This document shows, one piece after another, positions 63,290 to 64,000 of a stretch of 64,000 nucleotides of DNA. Location of the stretch: NCBI GenBank assembly GCA_009691765.1, contig SIAO01000003.1:62001-126000 (forward strand). Reading direction: 5' to 3'. The notes beneath the pieces were generated by a model that saw only the letters and a program-made list of their open reading frames with translations, had not been told where the DNA came from and ran no database searches. Numbering within the stretch: the stretch's first letter is position 1; each line of letters opens with the position of its first letter. The DNA comes from Planctomycetota bacterium. Lineage in GTDB: Bacteria > Planctomycetota > GCA-002687715. The translations under genes and the position numbers were made by a program.

Positions 63290-64000
63290 ATGAGTTTCTT
63301 GAGAACATTTGCCTGTGTCGTTGCCCTGCTCCCTATTGTCGCTGCGCAGACTCCACCGGAGGCCAAGCCTGGCATCGGGTTCTGGACGCAGTTCCGCGGT
63401 GATGCGGCCAGCACTGGGGTCAGTCATTCTCCTCGTCCTGCCTACAAGGGCGTGAAGTGGAAACACTTCCTCGGTGGCCCGAGCACATCAACGCCAGCCG
63501 TTGTGGATGGCAAGGTCATTGTGGCCACTGAAGCCGGTTGGTTGACGGCCGTGGCGGTCAAGGACGGCACGAGAATCTGGCAAAAGAAGCTCGCTTGTGA
63601 GGCCGTGATCGCATCCAGTCCGCTGATCATCGATGGGCGCATTTACATCGGTACTCGTGGCGGGCACGTGATCTGCAGCAGTGTTGCAGATGGTGCTCTC
63701 GTCTGGACCCACAAGACAGGCTCGCTAGCGGTCTACGCATCGCCCAAGGGTGACGCCCGAGGCATTGTTTTTGGTGACATGAATGGCGTGGTCTGGTGCC
63801 TCGACCCAGCCACAGGTGCAGTGCGCTGGCAGTCCAAGGCTCTGCGCGAAGTTGCGAGTTCTGTCTCCATGCTCGGTGACAATTTGTACGTGGCGTCGCG
63901 CGGGCGTGCTTTGTACGAGTTGAATTACAAAGACGGTGCGATTCTGCGCACGTTCGAGTTGCCCAAGGCGACAGCATCGACGCCAGCGCTTGGCATGGGG
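63290..64000 (+). CDS. Exported PQQ-like beta-propeller protein, 3' partial
   Basis: An open frame of 237 codons runs off the right edge. A signal peptide (FACVVALLPIVAA) is followed by WTQFRGDAASTGVSHSP, a typical start of PQQ-repeat proteins. Repeated blades follow: STPAVVDGKVIVATEAGWLTAV, DGTRIWQKKL, SSPLIIDGRIYIGTRGGHVIC and DGALVWTHKTGS. WCLDPATGAVRWQSK comes later. ATG at 63290 has GGAGAG about nine bases upstream. Such planctomycete proteins may be assembly scaffolds (BamB-like) or dehydrogenase-like; without the C terminus the role is open. Confidence 0.9.
   Translation, partial: MSFLRTFACVVALLPIVAAQTPPEAKPGIGFWTQFRGDAASTGVSHSPRPAYKGVKWKHFLGGPSTSTPAVVDGKVIVATEAGWLTAVAVKDGTRIWQKKLACEAVIASSPLIIDGRIYIGTRGGHVICSSVADGALVWTHKTGSLAVYASPKGDARGIVFGDMNGVVWCLDPATGAVRWQSKALREVASSVSMLGDNLYVASRGRALYELNYKDGAILRTFELPKATASTPALGMG

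Overview
The window is a gene-dense, GC-rich chromosomal segment from a bacterium that looks like a member of the Planctomycetota or wider PVC group. The pointers are a UvrA made of two fused full-length copies, a GreA domain at the end of a very long unrelated protein, ResB/CcsA cytochrome c maturation, many secreted proteins of the kind common in planctomycetes, and a microcompartment locus. The phylum is an inference. No insertion sequence, prophage, CRISPR array or rRNA was seen. Many neighbouring genes overlap by 4 nt (ATGA), so operon calls are mostly firm.

Region 1 (1-9.4 kb) is the most striking. Three pentameric microcompartment shell proteins (EutN/CcmL type) are interleaved with a ribose-5-phosphate isomerase B homologue and a deoxyribose-phosphate aldolase, both with N-terminal extensions resembling encapsulation peptides. 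A uridine phosphorylase follows. Facing it are cytidine deaminase, purine nucleoside phosphorylase and a NupC nucleoside importer, and diverging from these is a phosphomannomutase-family enzyme that could act as phosphopentomutase. Together they read as nucleoside uptake, base removal, conversion of sugar 1-phosphates to 5-phosphates, and aldol cleavage of deoxyribose 5-phosphate to acetaldehyde inside a shell. This matches the class predicted bioinformatically as sugar-phosphate-utilising (SPU) microcompartments. The remaining shell proteins and an aldehyde dehydrogenase would be expected to the left of the window.

Region 2 (9.4-21.7 kb) holds a minus-strand series: resB, ccsA, a PTPS-like gene, folE, a DUF2203 gene, nth and a hypothetical gene, preceded by thiC. 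Next come a cupredoxin-like secreted protein, a DUF1294 membrane protein and a two-component system. The kinase carries the GGxxNPF quinone-site motif of RegB, and its regulator is NtrC-like but lacks the GAFTGA loop.

Region 3 (21.7-37.4 kb) contains mtnA-purE-purC, a PilZ protein, a TPR/HEAT secreted protein, galE, dacB-rarA-suhB, two secreted proteins, an EF-P-like protein and moaA. It also contains a TlpA/thioredoxin-like gene at 36357-37436 in which an in-frame UGA replaces the first cysteine of the WCGPC active site. This is very probably a selenoprotein; a perfect 7-bp hairpin follows the UGA.

Region 4 (37.4-50.2 kb) contains the tandem uvrA followed by an XPB-type helicase and its usual partner, which together suggest a nucleotide-excision-repair operon. 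After these come the GreA fusion, a Trm112-like protein, a HIT protein and tRNA-Leu(CAA).

Region 5 (50.2-64 kb) contains a cation efflux protein, speA, argS, an amidinotransferase-superfamily enzyme, a LOG protein, typA, gdhA, a parvulin-like lipoprotein, rho with a long structured leader, rpmH, and a truncated PQQ-repeat protein at the right edge.
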